Assembly (NCBI GenBank): GCA_016125335.1
Contig: WGLY01000036.1
Location: forward strand, 1-64,000
Reading direction: 5' to 3'
Length of the DNA stretch: 64,000 nucleotides
Source of the DNA: Frankiales bacterium
Lineage (GTDB): Bacteria > Actinomycetota > Actinomycetes > S36-B12 > CAIYMF01
The notes beneath the pieces are model-generated. The model saw only the letters and a program-made list of their open reading frames with translations. It made no database searches and had not been told where the DNA came from. The translations under genes were made by a program, and so were the position numbers. Below are positions 46,068-55,898 of the stretch, in pieces; position 1 is the first letter of the stretch, and each line of letters starts with the position of its first letter.

Positions 46068-47222
46068 TCAGCCGGTCGGCGTGGGCTGCGCGGCGAGCGC
46101 GGCGTCGAAGAACGCGACGACGCGGTCCTCCCACGCGGCCGGCTCGGTGCGTAGGGCGCCGGTGTGCGACGCGCCCGGCACCACCCACACGGACACCCGG
46201 TCCGGCGCCGCCGCGCGGACGGCCTCGGCGGCCGCCTGCTCGTCGGGTGACGTGCCCGCGGCGATGAGCAGGAAGCGCGTGCCCGTGGCGCTGCGCACGG
46301 CGTCACGCAGCGGCACCGGCGGACCTGCCGGCGTCATCACGTCGACCAGGCCGTAGGTGAGGCCGTCGACCACCCGCTGGACGGAGCCCGCGACTCCCCC
46401 GGGCAGCCACGCGTCCTTGTCCTCCGCCGTCCGCGCGCTGGCCCCCTCGGCGACCACCGCACGCACCTCCGGGATCGAGGCGGCCGCCCCGATCGCCTCC
46501 TCGCCGCCCATCGAGAGGCCCAGCAGCCCGACCCGGCGCAGGTCCGCCGTGCCGTCGGCGCGCAGGAAGCCGATCGCCGCCGCCACGTCGGAGTCGCCGT
46601 ACCAGCCGAGGTCCATGCCGGCGCCGGCGCTGTCGCCGTGCCCGCGCGCGTCGAGGAGCAGCACGCCGTAGCCGTGCAGGGCCAGCACCGCCGCGGCGGA
46701 CGCCGTCGCCGCACGGTTCTCGCCCGCGCCGTGCAGCAGCACCACAGTGGGGCCGGTGGTGGGCGGCGCCCACCAGGCGGAGAGCGCGACGCCGTCGTCG
46801 GTGACCGGGTGCACCTCGCGCAGCGCCACGGGCACGGTCGCCGCCGCATTCCGGTCGAGCGGAGTCGCCGGCACCACCGTGGCCATCACCGCGATCAGCA
46901 CGCTCCACGACGCCACCACTGCGACGACCGAGAGCGGCACGAGCCACCACCGGCGTCGTCCCGCGAGCCCGCGCCACAGGCGCGACGCCGACCAGCCGAC
47001 GACGGCCAGCCCGGCGAGCAGCAGTCCCAGCCCGAGCACGGCGGTCGCGGTCGTCCCCTCCAGCTGGAGGTGCCGCAGGCCGATCCCGGCGCCGGCCGCG
47101 GCCAGGAGAATGCCGACGACGAACAGCGCCGTCCAGCCGAGCAGCGCCCCACCGGCCGGCGTGGCCGGTGCCGACGCCGACGGACCGCCCGTCGCGGCCA
47201 CGGATCCCTGGGGAGCGCCCAT
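46068..47222 (-). CDS. Membrane-anchored alpha/beta hydrolase
   Basis: A 384-residue protein. Three hydrophobic helices in residues ~27-115 precede an alpha/beta-hydrolase domain. HGAGENR forms the oxyanion region, GLSMGGEEA carries the nucleophile Ser, and GASHTGAL supplies the catalytic His. It resembles bacterial cell-envelope serine hydrolases of the BAAT/dienelactone-like group. ATG start. Monocistronic; the substrate is unknown. Confidence 0.88.
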   Translation of the reverse strand: MGAPQGSVAATGGPSASAPATPAGGALLGWTALFVVGILLAAAGAGIGLRHLQLEGTTATAVLGLGLLLAGLAVVGWSASRLWRGLAGRRRWWLVPLSVVAVVASWSVLIAVMATVVPATPLDRNAAATVPVALREVHPVTDDGVALSAWWAPPTTGPTVVLLHGAGENRAATASAAAVLALHGYGVLLLDARGHGDSAGAGMDLGWYGDSDVAAAIGFLRADGTADLRRVGLLGLSMGGEEAIGAAASIPEVRAVVAEGASARTAEDKDAWLPGGVAGSVQRVVDGLTYGLVDVMTPAGPPVPLRDAVRSATGTRFLLIAAGTSPDEQAAAEAVRAAAPDRVSVWVVPGASHTGALRTEPAAWEDRVVAFFDAALAAQPTPTG

Positions 47223-47353
47223 CTCATCCCGCCGACAGCCAACGTACGCGGGCCGTGGCGGGCGTTGCCCGACGAGCGCGGTGGGGCCGGATCGCCGACG
47301 CCGGGCCGCCGTTGCGGAACGCGGAGCGCCGACGAGGGGTCAGAACACCTGCG

Positions 47354-47818
47354 TCAGTACTCGCCCTTGATGACGAAGAACGAGCCGCGGATCGTCCCGG
47401 CGAGCTTGGACCGCTGCCGCGCGAACTTGAACTTGTCGGCGAGCTCCTCGGGCACGTCCATGCCGTCGGAGAGCTTGAAGCCCACGGCCCGCTTGCCCGC
47501 GTCGCCCAGCGTGTAGAGCACGTTGATCGACAGGCCCGATTCGTAGAACACGTAGGTCCACCGGATGCCCTCGACCTCGAACTCGGTGGCCTCCAGCGGG
47601 GTCGACGCGATCACCAGGCCGCGCTCCTGCTCGAGGATGCGGTTCACGTAGGCGATGAGTTTCTTCGCCTTGCTCGCGGGCTGCACGGTGAAGTCGTGCC
47701 CGTACTTGTTCTTGAAGTAGCGGGCCTCGTTGGCCCGCAGCCCCGCGAGCGCCTCGGCCACCGGCGAGGACTCCAGGCCCACCGTGGACACGTCCGTGAA
47801 GTCGACGACGTACGACAC
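47354..47818 (-). CDS. Conserved-looking hypothetical protein, 154 aa
   Basis: A 154-residue soluble protein: VVDFTDVSTVGLESSPVAEALAGLRANEARYFKNKYGHDF, then a helix-rich centre and a beta C-terminus (ARQRSKLAGTIRGSFFVIKGEY). GTG start with a strong AGGAGGAA ribosome site. I do not recognise the family. It stands alone, with no transmembrane or signal sequence. Confidence 0.8.
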   Translation of the reverse strand: MSYVVDFTDVSTVGLESSPVAEALAGLRANEARYFKNKYGHDFTVQPASKAKKLIAYVNRILEQERGLVIASTPLEATEFEVEGIRWTYVFYESGLSINVLYTLGDAGKRAVGFKLSDGMDVPEELADKFKFARQRSKLAGTIRGSFFVIKGEY

Positions 47819-48073
47819 GAGCTTCCTCCTGCATCCGACGGGCGGCGACAGCCTACGGCGGCGGGCCGACTCCGGTGCTAGCCCTCGCCCAGCAAGGCCG
47901 AGAGAGCGGCCCGCGCGGCCGGCTCGCCCGCGAGCAGCCGGACCCACTGGTCGAGACGTCGTTCCTCCGGCAGGCGGGTCCGGCGTACGCTCTCCCCCTC
48001 ACCGTCGATGGACCGGCGCCGCCGCTGAAAGGCGCCTCACCGTGACCACATCCGGAGCTGCACGTCCCCGCCC

Positions 48074-48588
48074 GTGAGCGGGGTGAAGTCGAGCCCCCAG
48101 GACCTGCGGGACCGCCGCCGTCCCCGGCGGCACGGCTGCTGGGGCCACCTGGTCGTCGCGCCCCTGTGGGTGGCCTACGACGCGAACCTGGGCACGCTGC
48201 TGCGCACCTGCGACGCCGTCGGAGCCTGCATCGCGGTCCCCCGCACACAGCACTACCGCCATGCGCTGACGGTGGGAGACACGCTGAAGGGGCGACGCCC
48301 CTGCATCCACTGGGTGGCACCCACCCGTGAGGGCTGGCTGAGCGACCAGCGGCCGGCCGGCGCATCGTGGCGGTGGAGCTCGCCGAGGGCGCCACTCCCC
48401 TTCCGCGCCTGGCCCCGGCACGAGTGCCCACGGTGCTGCTGCTGGGGCACGAGCACCACGGCGTCCCCGACGACGTCCTCGCCGGGGTCGACGAGTGCAT
48501 CGAGATCCCGATGGTGGGCTGGGGCTCGAGCCTCAACGTGGCGGTGGCCGGCAGCCTCGTCGCCTACCGCCTCGCCGGCCTCTCCTGA
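48074..48588 (+). pseudogene. SpoU/TrmH-family RNA methyltransferase, frameshifted
   Basis: The first part (to ~48355) reads in one frame and contains motif 1, YDANLGTLLRTCDAVGA. The second part (from ~48358) continues one base out of frame with RIVAVELAEG, LLLGHEHHGVPDDVL (motif 2) and SSLNVAVAGSLVAYRL (motif 3). The halves join within the tandem GGCCGGCCGGC. One lost base explains it. SpoU enzymes 2'-O-methylate rRNA or tRNA using AdoMet. Either a recent pseudogene or a sequencing/assembly error; all motifs are otherwise intact. Confidence 0.85.
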
Positions 48589-48657
48589 CGAGGGCCACGA
48601 CTCCCGGGAGGCGACGGCACAGGCGCTGTCCGCTCACGGGCGCCCGAGGTGGCCCGA

Positions 48658-49368
48658 CTAGACAGACGGCATCGTGCCCCGGGCGCGGGCGGACACGGCC
48701 TCCACGAGACCAGTCGCGTCCGAGGTGATGAATTCCAGCGGGAGCACCCCGAACTCGTAGTCGTCGCCGAAGGACTCGCGGATCCTGGCCAGGTAGCCCG
48801 CCAGGTCCTCGTCCGCCTGTGCCCGCTCGTCGTCGGTCAGCTCTTCCTCCGGCATCAGCTCGTCCAGGCGCAGGCGCGGCGGCACGAGGTCGCCGACCAC
48901 GAGCACCGTGACCGCCGTCAGCGGGACGAACGAGACCTTGCCCTCGGGGGTCTGCCGGCCGAGGTCACGGGTGCGGGCGCCGACGACGTCGCGCCACGGG
49001 ATCTTTACATCGTGCTGGCCACCCCATCGCCGGCCGAGGCCTCGGGGCTCGAGCGCGAGCGCGGCCTGGCCGGCCACGACGTCTACAGGGACGCCGTCGT
49101 TGAACCACACTGCCCACGTCCTGCCGTCGAAGATCGCGACGCCCAGTCCGATCACCCGGCCGCGCCACCGCGTGCTGCCCGAGAGGACGCCTTCCGTCAT
49201 CCGGCGTCGCGCCCTGTTCCGGGCCAGCAACTGACCTACCGCGATGAGGCCGAGGACGACCACGAGCGTCCCGGCGACCAACCAGTCGCGAAAGACGGCG
49301 GCCATCACGATGAAACCCAGAGCGAACAGGCCGGTGAAGCCCCCGAACCGCGCGAACACGTCTCCCAC
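48658..49368 (-). CDS. Membrane protein of unknown function
   Basis: A 236-residue protein. Two N-terminal helices (FGGFTGLFALGFIVMAAVF, then LVAGTLVVVLGLIAVGQLLA) precede a beta-rich cytoplasmic part resembling a PH-like fold (RWRGRVIGLGVAIFDGRTWAVWFNDG), and an acidic tail. GTG start at 49368; a GTG at 49359 is also possible. I do not recognise a family. It is monocistronic. Confidence 0.75.
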   Translation of the reverse strand: MGDVFARFGGFTGLFALGFIVMAAVFRDWLVAGTLVVVLGLIAVGQLLARNRARRRMTEGVLSGSTRWRGRVIGLGVAIFDGRTWAVWFNDGVPVDVVAGQAALALEPRGLGRRWGGQHDVKIPWRDVVGARTRDLGRQTPEGKVSFVPLTAVTVLVVGDLVPPRLRLDELMPEEELTDDERAQADEDLAGYLARIRESFGDDYEFGVLPLEFITSDATGLVEAVSARARGTMPSV

Positions 49369-49590
49369 CCCCGTCAGGCAGCCTCTGCCGATGCAGCCTA
49401 CGGCGGGGCGGCAGCGGCCGATCATGCCATCGACGCGCGGCGGGTCGCCGCCACGGGGCCGAGCCCGCTCCCGTCGGGCCGATGCTCCGCCTGATGCGCC
49501 GCGCGACCGGCCCATACGTGGAGCGGTGACAATCGGCCGCCGGCCCACCGCCGACCGGTCGGGACGACAGTTGCGGAGGCCCGGGCCCAC

Positions 49591-50343
49591 CTACTGCCGG
49601 GCGGGGGGGCCCGCGACCCAGGGGCCGGCGGTGATCGGCGCACCGAGGGCGGACACGTCGTGCGAGCAGGTGAGGGTGCCGGCCGGCAGGGCGAGGGTGA
49701 TCACGGTGGGGTCGCCGGCCAGCGCCACGCGCAGCGTCGTCACCGGCACCGGCGCGCAGGCCGCCGGGTCGTAGTTCGCGGTGTCGGCGAGGCCGAGCAG
49801 GAACGACGCCAGGCCGGGACCGACCACGGCGGACTTCGACGGAGCCACGGGATCGTGGAGCGCGGGCGAGCCGACCACCTGGCCGGCGGCGTCGGCGACG
49901 GTGACGGCTGGGTACCCGGCCAGCGTGCACGAGCCGCCGTCCTTCACCGTGGCCACCACCGAGCGGTAGCTGGTGCCGGCGGCCGCGCCTCCCGCGCCGA
50001 GCGCGAGGGAGACCTCGGAGGCCCGGCACGCGGTTCGCGTCGGGGTGGGCGTGGACGTCGCGCTGGTGGTCGTCGGCTCCGGCGATCCCACGGTGGCCGT
50101 GCTGCTCGCGGCCGGGGGCAGGCTGCTGGCGGCCGGCAGTCCGCCCTCGTCCGTACCGGGCGAGAGGAGCAGCGCCGCCCCGGTGACGACGAGGGCCGTC
50201 GCGGCCACCGACGCGGTCGCGGTGAGCGCCCGTCGACGGCGGCGCCGGGTGTCGCCCCGTCGGACGACGTCGTCCGCGGCCCAGTGCGTGCGCGGAGGCG
50301 TACGCCCCGCGTCGTCGAACAGCTGCTGGAGGTCGGGGCTCAT
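49591..50343 (-). CDS. DUF4232 membrane-anchored protein
   Basis: A 250-residue protein with a cytoplasmic N-terminus (residues 1-35), one helix (ALTATASVAATALVVTGAALLL), a Ser/Thr/Pro linker, and an extracellular DUF4232 domain (~105-245; GTSYRSVVATVKDGGSCTLAGYPAVTVAD with two Cys). The ATG overlaps the stop of the ECF sigma gene. This position and topology are those of an anti-sigma factor, though no zinc-type anti-sigma motif (HxxxCxxC) is present. Confidence 0.88.
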   Translation of the reverse strand: MSPDLQQLFDDAGRTPPRTHWAADDVVRRGDTRRRRRRALTATASVAATALVVTGAALLLSPGTDEGGLPAASSLPPAASSTATVGSPEPTTTSATSTPTPTRTACRASEVSLALGAGGAAAGTSYRSVVATVKDGGSCTLAGYPAVTVADAAGQVVGSPALHDPVAPSKSAVVGPGLASFLLGLADTANYDPAACAPVPVTTLRVALAGDPTVITLALPAGTLTCSHDVSALGAPITAGPWVAGPPARQ

Positions 50344-50894
50344 GAGGGTTCCTCCCACTCGTGCGCCGGCACGGAGACGGCCGGCCCCAAGGACGTGCGC
50401 AGGGAATCCAGTGCGCGTGACAGGCGGCTCTTGACGGTGCCCACGGGCACGTCGAGCACCCGCGCGATCTCGTCGACGGCGAGGTCGTCGACGAAGCGGA
50501 GCACCACGACGGCGCGCTGCGGACCGGGCAGCGCGGCGAGCGCGCGCAGCAGCGGCGCGTCCTGGGCGTCCACCGCGTCGAACGCCGCCGCGGCGCCGGC
50601 GTCGACGGTGTCGACCGGCTCGCGCACCGAGGTCTCACGCCGGCTCGGCCGGCGCAGCACGTCCACGTGCTTGCCCACGAGCACCCGGTTGGCGTAGGCG
50701 TCGACATTGCCCCTGCCCGCCAGCCGGGACCACCGCGAGTACACCGACACCAGGACCTCTTGTGTGAGGTCGTCGGCGGTGTGCCAGTCGCCGCAGAGGA
50801 AGTACGCCTTGCGCCGCAGGGCCGGGGCGCGCACGGCCATCCAGCCGCGGAACCCGGCCTCGTCCGGCGTGAGCGCCGTCGCAGCTCTGTCCAC
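50340..50894 (-). CDS. ECF sigma factor (SigE/SACE family)
   Basis: A 184-residue group-IV sigma factor. Region 2 spans ~15-75 (KAYFLCGDWHTADDLTQEVLVSVYSRW). Region 4 spans ~120-175 (ALPGPQRAVVVLRFVDDLAVDEIARVLDVPVGTVKSRLSRAL). The GTG at 50894 is preferred because AGGAGG lies 7-8 nt upstream; an earlier GTG (50903) has none at the right distance. Translationally coupled to the DUF4232 gene. Confidence 0.92.
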   Translation of the reverse strand: MDRAATALTPDEAGFRGWMAVRAPALRRKAYFLCGDWHTADDLTQEVLVSVYSRWSRLAGRGNVDAYANRVLVGKHVDVLRRPSRRETSVREPVDTVDAGAAAAFDAVDAQDAPLLRALAALPGPQRAVVVLRFVDDLAVDEIARVLDVPVGTVKSRLSRALDSLRTSLGPAVSVPAHEWEEPS

Positions 50895-50928
50895 GCCCCG
50901 CACCTCCTCGGCTCCCCGTCACCCCTTC

Positions 50929-50956
50929 ATCGTTGCGAGAGCCCCGAAACGTTCCC
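50929..50956 (-). promoter_or_regulatory. Possible ECF-type promoter
   Basis: GGGAACG followed 17 nt later by CGAT on the minus strand, 35 bp ahead of the sigma start. It resembles GGAAC/CGT-type ECF promoters, so the sigma factor may transcribe its own gene. Confidence 0.35.
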
Positions 50957-51072
50957 TGCGGCTCCCTCCGCGTGACCGGCACGAGGAAGGCCGTGCGGGA
51001 CGTCGCCTCGCGTGATGGCGCATGAAGGCGGTGCGAGGACCGTCAAGGGGGGCGCGTTCGCGCGCCGGCCGG

Positions 51073-52314
51073 TCACCAGTCGTGGACGGTGCCGTCGTGC
51101 AGGCGGTTGACCGGCAGGTACGCCCGCTCGTACGGGTACCGGCGGGCGGCCTCGTCGTCGAGCTCCACGCCCAGCCCCGGCTGGTCGCCCGGGTGCAGGT
51201 AGCCGTCCTGGAACGTGAAGCTCTGCCGGAAGACCTCCTGGGTGCGGTCGCCGTGGCGCATGTACTCCTGGATCCCGAAGTTGTGGATCGCGAGGTCGAG
51301 GTGCAGCGCGGCGGCCATGCCGACGGGCGAGATGTCGGTGGGGCCGTGGAAGCCGGACCGCACCTGGTACGCGGCCGCGTGATCCATCAGCTTGCGCAGC
51401 GGCGTGATGCCGCCGAAGTGCGTGACGGACGAGCGCACGTAGTCGATCAGCTGCTCGGAGATCAGCGTCTGGTAGTCCCATCCCGTGTTGAAGACCTCGC
51501 CGATCGCCAGCGGTGTCGTGCTGTGCCGGCGGACGAGCCGCAGCGCCTCCTGGTTCTCCGCGGGCGTGCAGTCCTCGAGCCAGAACAGGTCGTAGGGCTC
51601 GAGCGCCTTCGCGAGGCGTGCGGCCTGGATCGGAGTCATCCGGTGGTGCCCGTCGTGCAGCAGGGTGAGCTGCGGGCCGAACTCGTTCCGCACGGCCTCG
51701 AACACGGACGGCAGGTGGCGCAGGTAGGCGCCGGTGTCCCAGTCCTCCTCCGCCGGAAGCGCCTGCCGCCGCGCGGGCTCGTAGTCGTAGCGGGTGCCCG
51801 AGATCGCCTGTGCCGCGACGCCGTACAGCGCGGTGATGCCGGGCACCGCGGTCTGCACGCGGATCGCGGTGTAGCCGAGCTCCTGGTGCTCGCGGATCGA
51901 GTCGAACAGCGACGGCAGGTCCGTGCCGCTGGCGTGGCCGTACGCCCGGGCGCCGGCCCTGCTGGCGCCGCCGAGCAGCTGGTAGACGGGGAGCCCCGCG
52001 ATCTTGCCCTTGATGTCCCAGAGCGCCATGTCCACGGCGGCGATCGCGGCCATCGTGACGGGTCCGCGGCGCCAGTAGCCGCCGCGGTAGAGGAACTGCC
52101 AGGTGTCCTCGATGCGCTGCGGGTCGCGATCGATCAGCAGCGGGACGACGTGCTCGGCGAGGTAGGCCGCGACGGCGAGCTCGCGACCGTTGAGCGTCGC
52201 GTCGCCGAGGCCCGTGAAGCCCTCGGACGTTGTGATCCGCAGGGTGACGAAGTTGCGGTCCGGGCTCGTGACCACGACGTCGGCGCCCACGATCCGGTGC
52301 TGCGGTGTGCTCAT
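51073..52314 (-). CDS. manD: D-mannonate dehydratase (enolase superfamily, RspA/ManD type)
   Basis: A 413-residue enolase-superfamily protein of the ManD group, which dehydrates D-mannonate to 2-keto-3-deoxygluconate. The capping domain has the [26 protein letters not shown] segment. The barrel has the metal ligands in [20 protein letters not shown] and IGEVF. It ends [10 protein letters not shown], close to the ManD terminus. Third gene of uxaC-uxuB-manD, after a 64-nt gap. It replaces the usual UxuA. Confidence 0.92.
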   Translation of the reverse strand: MSTPQHRIVGADVVVTSPDRNFVTLRITTSEGFTGLGDATLNGRELAVAAYLAEHVVPLLIDRDPQRIEDTWQFLYRGGYWRRGPVTMAAIAAVDMALWDIKGKIAGLPVYQLLGGASRAGARAYGHASGTDLPSLFDSIREHQELGYTAIRVQTAVPGITALYGVAAQAISGTRYDYEPARRQALPAEEDWDTGAYLRHLPSVFEAVRNEFGPQLTLLHDGHHRMTPIQAARLAKALEPYDLFWLEDCTPAENQEALRLVRRHSTTPLAIGEVFNTGWDYQTLISEQLIDYVRSSVTHFGGITPLRKLMDHAAAYQVRSGFHGPTDISPVGMAAALHLDLAIHNFGIQEYMRHGDRTQEVFRQSFTFQDGYLHPGDQPGLGVELDDEAARRYPYERAYLPVNRLHDGTVHDW

Positions 52315-52378
52315 GGCTGCGACTGGTTCCTCTCGGTCGGGACGGTGCCGGCGTGCGCGGCCGGGGGTGCGTGCCGGG

Positions 52379-53746
52379 TCACCGCGCGAGCTCCTCGCCC
52401 AGCGCGACGACGGCGGCGACGAGCTCGGCGTCGGCTGCCAGCGACGGGTCGAGGACGCCGAGCGCGCGGGCCACGCCCTGCCGCAGGGGTCCGGCGGCGA
52501 GCGCCACGAGCTCGGCGGCGCGGGGGTCGGGGGCCGGGCCGTCCGGCGAGCGCAGGGCGAGCACCCACGCGGCCAGCACCCGGGCGGCGCCGAGTGGAAG
52601 GCGGCTCGCCGCCCGTTCGGCCCGCAGCGTCGGCAGGATGCGGACGGGGAGCTTGAGCGACCCGTCCTGGGCGATCTGCGCGAGCCGGTGCTCGATCGCG
52701 GCGTTGGCGAACCGCTCGGCCAGCGCGGCCCGGTAGGCCGCCAGCTCGGCGTCCGGCAGGGTCAGGTGGGCGCAGGCCTCGTCCCACCACTGCTCGACCC
52801 ACGCCCGGCAGACGTCGTCGGCGATGGCCTCGGCGACCGTGCGGTGGCCGCGCCACGGCGCCGCGTAGGCGAGCAGCGAGTGGGCGCCGTTGAGCAGCGC
52901 CAGCTTGCGCGTGCCGTACGGTCGCGTGTCGGGCACCCACCTCGCCCCGGCGGTGTCCCACCTCGGCAGCTCGCCGCCGGGTGCGGACTCGAGCACCCAC
53001 TCGGCGAAGGGCTCCGTCACCACCGGCACCGCGTCGTCGTAGCCGCTCCCGGCCGCGATCCGCGCGCGGTCGGCGTCGGTGGTGGCGGGGGTGATCCGGT
53101 CGACCACCGTCGACACGAACGTGGCGGAGTGCGCGACCCAGTCCGCGAGCGCGGGATCGACCCGCTCGGCCAGGCGGCGCACCGACGCCGCGAGGGCGAC
53201 GCCGTTGTCCGGCAGGTTGTCGCACGGGATCACGACGATCGGCCCGGCGTCGGCCGACCGCCTGGCGCGCATCCCCGACACGAGCCGGCCGACCGGTGTG
53301 CGCAGCGGTGGCTGGTCGCCCGCCCGGGCCGACCTCAGGTCGCCCAGGTCTGCGGCGACGTCGGGGTCGCTCTCGTCCAGCGCGCCCTCGGCGCCGAGGT
53401 GGTAGCCGGCCTCGGTGACGGTGAGCGTGACGTACCGCACCGCGGGGTCGGCCCAGTACGCGGACCAGGCCGCGAGGTCGTCACCCGGGTGCGCCGCGAC
53501 GAGCGACTCGACCACCTCGTAGCTGCTGCCGGACTGCGCCCGGACGTCGAGCACGTAGAGGCAGTCCTGCCGCGCGAGCGACTCGGCGAGGCGGCGGCTG
53601 CGCCCGGAGAACGCCGCGATGCCCCAGGCGTCGCGATCCGAGGCGGCCTGGGTGAACCAGGCCTGGTGGCTGCGGAAGAAGCCGCCCAGCCCCAGGTGCA
53701 GGGCACGGGCCGGCGGACGGGCGCGCGAGCGGCGCAGCGCGCTCAC
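52379..53746 (-). CDS. uxuB: Mannitol-dehydrogenase-family D-fructuronate reductase
   Basis: A 455-residue long-chain dehydrogenase. The NAD-binding segment is [16 protein letters not shown], and the Lys active-site region is [20 protein letters not shown]. The family includes mannitol, altronate and fructuronate oxidoreductases. Sitting between uxaC and manD, fructuronate reductase (D-fructuronate to D-mannonate, NADH) fits. GTG start overlaps the uxaC stop by 4 nt. Confidence 0.93.
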   Translation of the reverse strand: MSALRRSRARPPARALHLGLGGFFRSHQAWFTQAASDRDAWGIAAFSGRSRRLAESLARQDCLYVLDVRAQSGSSYEVVESLVAAHPGDDLAAWSAYWADPAVRYVTLTVTEAGYHLGAEGALDESDPDVAADLGDLRSARAGDQPPLRTPVGRLVSGMRARRSADAGPIVVIPCDNLPDNGVALAASVRRLAERVDPALADWVAHSATFVSTVVDRITPATTDADRARIAAGSGYDDAVPVVTEPFAEWVLESAPGGELPRWDTAGARWVPDTRPYGTRKLALLNGAHSLLAYAAPWRGHRTVAEAIADDVCRAWVEQWWDEACAHLTLPDAELAAYRAALAERFANAAIEHRLAQIAQDGSLKLPVRILPTLRAERAASRLPLGAARVLAAWVLALRSPDGPAPDPRAAELVALAAGPLRQGVARALGVLDPSLAADAELVAAVVALGEELAR

Positions 53747-55164
53747 AGCACGAACACCTCGCGCGGGCGGCCCGTGACGAGGTCGACGGCGGCGAGCATC
53801 GCGTCGTCCTCGGTGATGCGGTGCTCGGCGACCAGCCCGGCGAGGAAGCCGCTGTCGAGCCGGCGCGCCATGTCGTGCCGGGCCGGGATCGAGCAGAACG
53901 CGCGGGTGTCGTCGACGAAGCCGGACGTGCGCGAGAGCCCGACGGTCTCGGTGACGGCCGATCTCCACCGGCGCACGGCGTCCGGCGCGTCGAGGAACCA
54001 CCACGGGGCACCGACGTACACCGACGGATAGAAGCCGGCGAGCGGCGCGATCTCGCGCGAGAACGTGGACTCGTCGACGGTGAACAGCACGAGCCTCAGG
54101 TTGGGGTGCGTGCCGAAGCGCTCGAGCAGGGGGCGCAGCGAGTCCGTGAACTCGGTGCGCAGGGGGATGTCGTGACCGGTGTCGGGGCCGAACTCGCGCA
54201 GCGTGGGCGAGTGGTGGTTGCGCCGCACCCCCGGGTGCAGCGTCATCGTGAGGCCGTCCTCGGTCGACATCCGCGCCATCTCCAGCAGCATGTGCCGGCG
54301 CAGCGCCGTGCACTCCGCCGCCGACGCCGCGCGGCGCAGGGCGTCGGCGTAGACGCGCTCGGCGTCGGCCGGCGGCAGCGGTGCCGTGCCGACGTCCTCG
54401 TGGCTGTGGTCGGCGGAGCGCGCGCCGTGCGCCAGGAAGTACGCGCGGCGCGCCTCCATCGCGGCCACCCAGCCGCGGTAGGTGCCGGCGTCCACCCCGG
54501 CGGCCGCACCGAGCCGCTCGACGTCGTCGGGCCAGGTCGCAGATGCCGGCTCGAGGTAGCGGTCGGGCCGGAAGGTGGGCACGACGCGTCCCGACCACGT
54601 CGGGTCGGCGCGCAGGGCGGCGTGCGCGGCGAGGTTGTCGACCGGGTCGTCGGTGGTGGCGAGCACCTCGATCCCGAACCGCTCGTAGAGGCGGCGCGCG
54701 GTGAGCTCGGGCAGCGCGAGCCGGGCGGCCACGGCGTCGTAGACCTCGTCGGCAGTATCGGCGTCAGGCACCACCGAGACGCCGAAGATCTCGACGAGCT
54801 CCGCCTCGAGCCAGGTGCGCACCGGGGTGCCGAGGAACACGTCCCACCGCTCGCACAGCAGCCGCCACACCGACCTCGCCGACTCCTCGTCGAGCGGGCC
54901 GCGGCCCACCTCGAGCGCCGACAACGGCACACCGGAGGCGTGCAGCAGGCGGGTGACGTAGTGGTCCGGGGTGACGAGCAGCGACGCCGGATCGCGGAAC
55001 GGGAGGTCGTCGAGCAGCAGGCGCGCGTCGACGTGCCCGTGCGGCGAGATGATCGGCAGGCCCCGGATCTCGGCCAGGATGCGCCGCGCGATCTCGCGGA
55101 CGCCGGGGTCCGGCGGCAGCAGACGGTCCGGGTGCAGCACCAAGGGTCGACGCGGCCGGGTCAC
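53743..55164 (-). CDS. uxaC: Glucuronate isomerase
   Basis: A 473-residue isomerase, D-glucuronate to D-fructuronate (and galacturonate to tagaturonate). The family motifs are ISPHGHVDARLLLDD near residue 40, VVPTFRPDRYLEP near 195, MTLHPGVRRNHH near 310 and WWFLDAPDAV. A divergent amidohydrolase fold. The GTG start at 55164 gives a family-length protein. First gene of the hexuronate operon. No transporter or GntR regulator is adjacent. Confidence 0.96.
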   Translation of the reverse strand: MTRPRRPLVLHPDRLLPPDPGVREIARRILAEIRGLPIISPHGHVDARLLLDDLPFRDPASLLVTPDHYVTRLLHASGVPLSALEVGRGPLDEESARSVWRLLCERWDVFLGTPVRTWLEAELVEIFGVSVVPDADTADEVYDAVAARLALPELTARRLYERFGIEVLATTDDPVDNLAAHAALRADPTWSGRVVPTFRPDRYLEPASATWPDDVERLGAAAGVDAGTYRGWVAAMEARRAYFLAHGARSADHSHEDVGTAPLPPADAERVYADALRRAASAAECTALRRHMLLEMARMSTEDGLTMTLHPGVRRNHHSPTLREFGPDTGHDIPLRTEFTDSLRPLLERFGTHPNLRLVLFTVDESTFSREIAPLAGFYPSVYVGAPWWFLDAPDAVRRWRSAVTETVGLSRTSGFVDDTRAFCSIPARHDMARRLDSGFLAGLVAEHRITEDDAMLAAVDLVTGRPREVFVL

Positions 55165-55334
55165 CCGGCCAGTCTGCTTCAGCGCACCGGCGATCTCAGC
55201 GACTTGCCCGGACGGCCTCGCGCCGCGCCTGCCCGCTCCCGTCGATCGGGCGTGGCACGCTGAACGCCGCACGACGGGGGAACGGCTCCTGCCGTGCGCC
55301 GCGCCCGAGGGCGCCCGTCGTGAGAGGACCACCC

Positions 55335-55868
55335 ATGTCGCACCAGCAGCCCGAGCCGAGCGCCGCTCCGGGCGGTCCCGTCCCCACCGGCGTGCCCGCT
55401 CCGGCACAGCCGCCCCTGGGTGGCGCGCCGGCGCCCGGCTCGGAGATGGCGGCGTACCCGACGCCGGCTCCCCCGGCCCACGGCTCGCGCAGGGCGGGCG
55501 GTGTGCGCCCCACGGCGGTGAAGAGCCGCAACGTGCTGGCCGTGTGGTTCCTGCTGCCGCTGATCACCCTCGGCTTCTACTACTGGTACTGGTACCCGAC
55601 GATCAACGCCGAGCTCCGCGACGCCGACCCCCGGGTGCAGGTGTCGCCGTTCGTCGCGTGGCTCGCCGTGGTGCCCGGTGCGTTCCTCGTGCTGCCGCCG
55701 TTCATCAGCATGTACAACACGGGCAAGCGCATCGCCACGGCACAGGCCTCCGCCGGCATCGGCTCGAGCTGCAACCCGCTGATCGGCGTCCTGCTCATGT
55801 TCGTGTTCGGGCTCAACACGCTCTACTACCAGTCCGAGCTCAACAAGATCCCCGCATCGGTGCGGTGA
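55335..55868 (+). CDS. DUF4234 membrane protein
   Basis: A 177-residue protein with a Pro/Ala-rich disordered N-terminus (1-60). Helices include NVLAVWFLLPLITLGFYYWYWYPTINAEL, the DUF4234 aromatic signature, then VSPFVAWLAVVPGAFLVLPPFISMYNTGKRI and PLIGVLLMFVFGLNTLYYQ. Function unknown. GAGAGG precedes the ATG. Convergent with the LuxR gene. Confidence 0.9.
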   Translation: MSHQQPEPSAAPGGPVPTGVPAPAQPPLGGAPAPGSEMAAYPTPAPPAHGSRRAGGVRPTAVKSRNVLAVWFLLPLITLGFYYWYWYPTINAELRDADPRVQVSPFVAWLAVVPGAFLVLPPFISMYNTGKRIATAQASAGIGSSCNPLIGVLLMFVFGLNTLYYQSELNKIPASVR

Positions 55869-55874
55869 TCCCTC

Positions 55875-55898
55875 GACGTCGGGCCCGACCCCGACGTC
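55875..55898. terminator. Bidirectional hairpin between convergent genes
   Basis: GACGTCGGG, 6-nt loop, CCCGACGTC: a 9-bp stem between the DUF4234 stop and the LuxR-gene stop. Confidence 0.65.

Noticed and set aside
47879-48000. Protein-like minus-strand stretch (RLDQWVRLLAGEPAARAALS)
   Set aside because: About 45 codons with no usable start and a stop close upstream. At most a gene remnant.
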